64,000 nt of DNA from Anthracocystis setariae (Eukaryota; Basidiomycota; Ustilaginomycetes; Ustilaginales; Ustilaginaceae). The notes below the pieces were generated by a model. It was given only the letters and a program-made list of their open reading frames with translations, searched no databases and was not told the origin of the DNA. A program made the translations under genes and the position numbers. The stretch lies in NCBI GenBank assembly GCA_928724745.1, contig CAKMXJ010000042.1, positions 62,001 through 126,000 of the forward strand, given 5' to 3'. Below, piece after piece: positions 61,652-64,000 of the stretch (within the stretch, counting starts at the first letter, position 1; every line of letters starts with the position of its first letter).

Positions 61652-64000
61652 ATGTCGCAGCGACCGCAACGAGCTGCAGCGGTTCAAGCCAACAAGGCCA
61701 ACGCAGCTGCTCTGGCATCTCGTCGACGCAGCGACTCTCAAACCTCGAACAAGACCATCACATCGCCGCACGTCAAGGACGAGGAGCGCGACTTGGATTC
61801 CGCAGGCTCTCCGTCCATGGACGTCGTCATGCAGAGATCCAGTCATCACGATCTGCGTCGACACGATTCCATCATGGCTTCAAGCAGCAGCAGCAGCAGC
61901 AGTAGCGCTTTCATGGTCGAACGTGATGATCCCAATGTAGCCTACGATCCCAACGGCTACCCGATCAACTGGTCCACTCAAGACGACTCTGCCGTCATGG
62001 GTACAGCGGCTAGCTACTACCAACAGCCATTCTGGCCGGACTCGATCCCTGAGCAGCACGCACTCGCATACCACGATCAGACCAACAACGCCAACGCTTT
62101 CGACCTTCACTACGGCTACGGTACTCAAGAAAACTCACTCGGTCTGAAACAAGATGCTGGTTTGCACGTGGGACTCAATGGCGAACTTGATCTTGGCGAC
62201 AGCATGCATCAAAATGAAAAGCCGTTGGATTCGTCCGAAAGCATGGCTCTACTTGACAGTCTACCATTCCAAGCTGGTTCGAGTGCCGACAACGATTCGT
62301 ACGAAGACAGTACCGATTCGGATCTTCCACCGGAGAAGAAGAAGCTGTCGGCGGCGTTTCGTCCTCGTGGTCGCAAGAAGCGCAACAAGTGTACGCCGGA
62401 CCAACTGCGTAGTCTGGAAGCGTTTTTTGAGAAGAATCGCAACCCGACTGGTCGGATTCGATTGGAGCTTTCGCGCAAACTGCGAATGCCCGAACGCAGT
62501 GTCCAAGTGTGGTTCCAGAACCGTCGCGCCAAGGTCAAGACGATCGAGCGTAGAGGCGATCCCGATCCCGAAGTGGCGCGCAAGAAGAGTTGCAGTCTCC
62601 GACTGAATGACAAGGACGTTTACCGATCCACGGGCGTCGATGGTCGTTCTCGCGATGTTACCGATCCGACGCCTTCGGTCACGGCGATTCCCACCTCTGC
62701 ACTGTGCATAGGCACGTGGCGACGCGTATCGCCACTCATCTGCTTTTTCTCGCGTCGGCTCCAATCCATGACCTGGTATCTCACCAGCGAATCGATCGGC
62801 TTCAAACTCGAAGTGCCGTGGACGTCGATCCGCACCGCCTACTTTGACGGACCATTCAGCCCATCGATTGCAGAGAGAGCCGAGGGCGTTCGAGTGTCGC
62901 TAGGCCATTTCGTCATCGACCTCCACCGTCCACCGACGTTCTTCATGGAGGTCTTCCGCTCTGCGCCTGTCCCGCTCAAGAATGGCACGTCGGAACAGCA
63001 TAAAGTCAGCTGGCGTCAGTGCGAGGACTTCACCGAAGACCACCAAGCGACCAACGTCAGCAGACACATCCTCAACGGTCCGTACGAAGAACTCCGCTCT
63101 GCAATCCAAGCGCTCGCAAGATGCAACACCGTCCTCCAACGTCTCATCGTCTTCCGCGATGCAGACCTGCGTGCGGCTCGGGCCATCTCCACCACCACCT
63201 CCACCGCCGCCGCCACGAACTCTGGTATGGGTGCGGACAACTTCGGATTGATGAATGGTATGGGGATTCGAGGTGCCGAGGGTGCGTTTGCATCGACGAT
63301 GGATACGGCGGCAGCGATGACGACGACCGCAGATGGGTATGCTGGGGTTGGCGGGGGGGTGATGCAGTTGCCGATGCCTATGCAGTCCGCTGCGGGGATG
63401 TCGAATTCATCGAGCTTGCACAAGTCTTCGGCCTGGCAGACGTTTCGCAACCCGCTTCGAACCGGTGAGGTCGGCTTAGGCGAATTCGACAGTCCCGCGT
63501 CGGTCTCGACCAACCTCTCGGAAGCCTCGCTGGACAGTAACCAACGTCATCACTTGAGCCCCTACGGAATGCCCTCGTCCATCGAAGCCAGTCCCCGCAG
63601 CGGATTGGGGAGTTCGGTTGATCTTGGCTCCCTGCGCATCGATGCGACGAATTTTGGCGTTGCGCAATCCAACCTACCTCTGCTCAACAGTCACGATGGA
63701 GGGTTTTATGCTGCTAGCCGTCAAGCGCCGGCAGCGTCGTCGTCGTTCGAAGCGTGGGATGGTCGCTTGGCGTATGGCCTCGACACGACGCAGCAGCAGC
63801 AGGTTGAGGCGCAGTACTCGTTTTCTGCACCGGGGATGGTTCAGAGTGGTCCGTCGTCTTGTCAAGCGATGCATGGCCACAGCGTTGATGCGAGTTTTGG
63901 TATCCACCCGATGCAGCCGACGATCGAGCGTGAGCGCAGTGAGTACCCCAACTACGCGCATAGCGGTAACGCTAACGATGGAGCACATGGTGGTGGTGGT
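61652..64000 (+). CDS. Homeodomain transcription factor (Phx1-like), 3' end beyond window
   Basis: From the ATG at 61652 the frame is open to the last base (783 codons) and no stop is seen, so the gene is truncated. The homeodomain is at about residues 239-298 and ends in SVQVWFQNRRAKVKT, a typical (non-TALE, 60-residue) homeodomain. A second conserved block at about 355-490 (MTWYLTSESIGFKLEVPW, PPTFFMEVFRS, CEDFTEDHQATNV) is found in fungal Phx1/Hoy1-type factors and is not a DNA-binding fold. A Ser9 tract encoded by AGC repeats lies near residue 76. The C-terminal part is Ser/Gly/Gln-rich. Family members act in stress, stationary phase and development; the role here cannot be stated. Confidence 0.86.
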   Translation, partial: MSQRPQRAAAVQANKANAAALASRRRSDSQTSNKTITSPHVKDEERDLDSAGSPSMDVVMQRSSHHDLRRHDSIMASSSSSSSSSAFMVERDDPNVAYDPNGYPINWSTQDDSAVMGTAASYYQQPFWPDSIPEQHALAYHDQTNNANAFDLHYGYGTQENSLGLKQDAGLHVGLNGELDLGDSMHQNEKPLDSSESMALLDSLPFQAGSSADNDSYEDSTDSDLPPEKKKLSAAFRPRGRKKRNKCTPDQLRSLEAFFEKNRNPTGRIRLELSRKLRMPERSVQVWFQNRRAKVKTIERRGDPDPEVARKKSCSLRLNDKDVYRSTGVDGRSRDVTDPTPSVTAIPTSALCIGTWRRVSPLICFFSRRLQSMTWYLTSESIGFKLEVPWTSIRTAYFDGPFSPSIAERAEGVRVSLGHFVIDLHRPPTFFMEVFRSAPVPLKNGTSEQHKVSWRQCEDFTEDHQATNVSRHILNGPYEELRSAIQALARCNTVLQRLIVFRDADLRAARAISTTTSTAAATNSGMGADNFGLMNGMGIRGAEGAFASTMDTAAAMTTTADGYAGVGGGVMQLPMPMQSAAGMSNSSSLHKSSAWQTFRNPLRTGEVGLGEFDSPASVSTNLSEASLDSNQRHHLSPYGMPSSIEASPRSGLGSSVDLGSLRIDATNFGVAQSNLPLLNSHDGGFYAASRQAPAASSSFEAWDGRLAYGLDTTQQQQVEAQYSFSAPGMVQSGPSSCQAMHGHSVDASFGIHPMQPTIERERSEYPNYAHSGNANDGAHGGGG

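Overview
The window is nuclear DNA of a filamentous or dimorphic basidiomycete, most likely a smut fungus (Ustilaginaceae). This rests on gene content and architecture: mostly intronless long ORFs, short GTAAGT-type introns in a minority of genes, fungal-type regulators (CreA/Mig1, Zn2Cys6, hybrid histidine kinase, Phx1-like homeodomain), intron-bearing tRNAs, and gene spacing of a few hundred bp. The species cannot be fixed from sequence alone.

Layout. 1-6.5 kb: an arrestin-like gene cut by the window edge, a broken Tc1 transposon (TIRs and TA duplication visible), a fossil of the Cdc24 PH domain and a tRNA-Gln. 6.5-10.5 kb: the carbon-repressor gene cre1 and the translation factor gene hcr1 (eIF3j), convergent. 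10.6-16.0 kb: a mobile-element block made of a structurally complete Ngaro-type tyrosine-recombinase retrotransposon with perfect split direct repeats, followed 12 bp later by a 545-bp inverted-repeat element. 16.2-27 kb: hybrid histidine kinase, Hrt3/Pof7-type F-box protein, DML1/Misato, a UBA-ZnF-UBX protein and dephospho-CoA kinase. 27-33.6 kb: gene-poor, with one conspicuous secreted protein made of 26-residue repeats. 33.6-57 kb: compact housekeeping and regulatory DNA (Zn2Cys6 factor, Kin28/CDK7, choline kinase, Hir1, aspartate-semialdehyde dehydrogenase, initiator tRNA, Dgk1, GH43, complex I 49-kDa subunit, Ctk1/CDK12, G6PDH). 57-64 kb: a 4.6-kb gene-free stretch, then a homeodomain gene running off the end.

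Themes. Several genes act on RNA polymerase II transcription and chromatin (Kin28, Ctk1, Hir1, Cre1, two further DNA-binding factors). Two act on phospholipid supply (choline kinase, Dgk1). Others supply central metabolism (G6PDH, Hom2, CoA synthesis, complex I). I see no operon-like logic, as expected in a fungus, but several divergent pairs share a promoter.

Most notable observations. (1) The dephospho-CoA kinase gene has a terminal intron whose retention ends the protein in Ser-Lys-Leu, a peroxisomal targeting signal. (2) The Ngaro element looks recent and complete, and its recombinase lies in a frame overlapping the RT/RNase H ORF by about 1 kb. (3) A secreted protein consists of nine 26-residue Gly/Asn-rich repeats. 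(4) A tRNA with initiator hallmarks carries an intron. (5) A soluble hybrid histidine kinase appears to carry a degenerate receiver in front of its true receiver.
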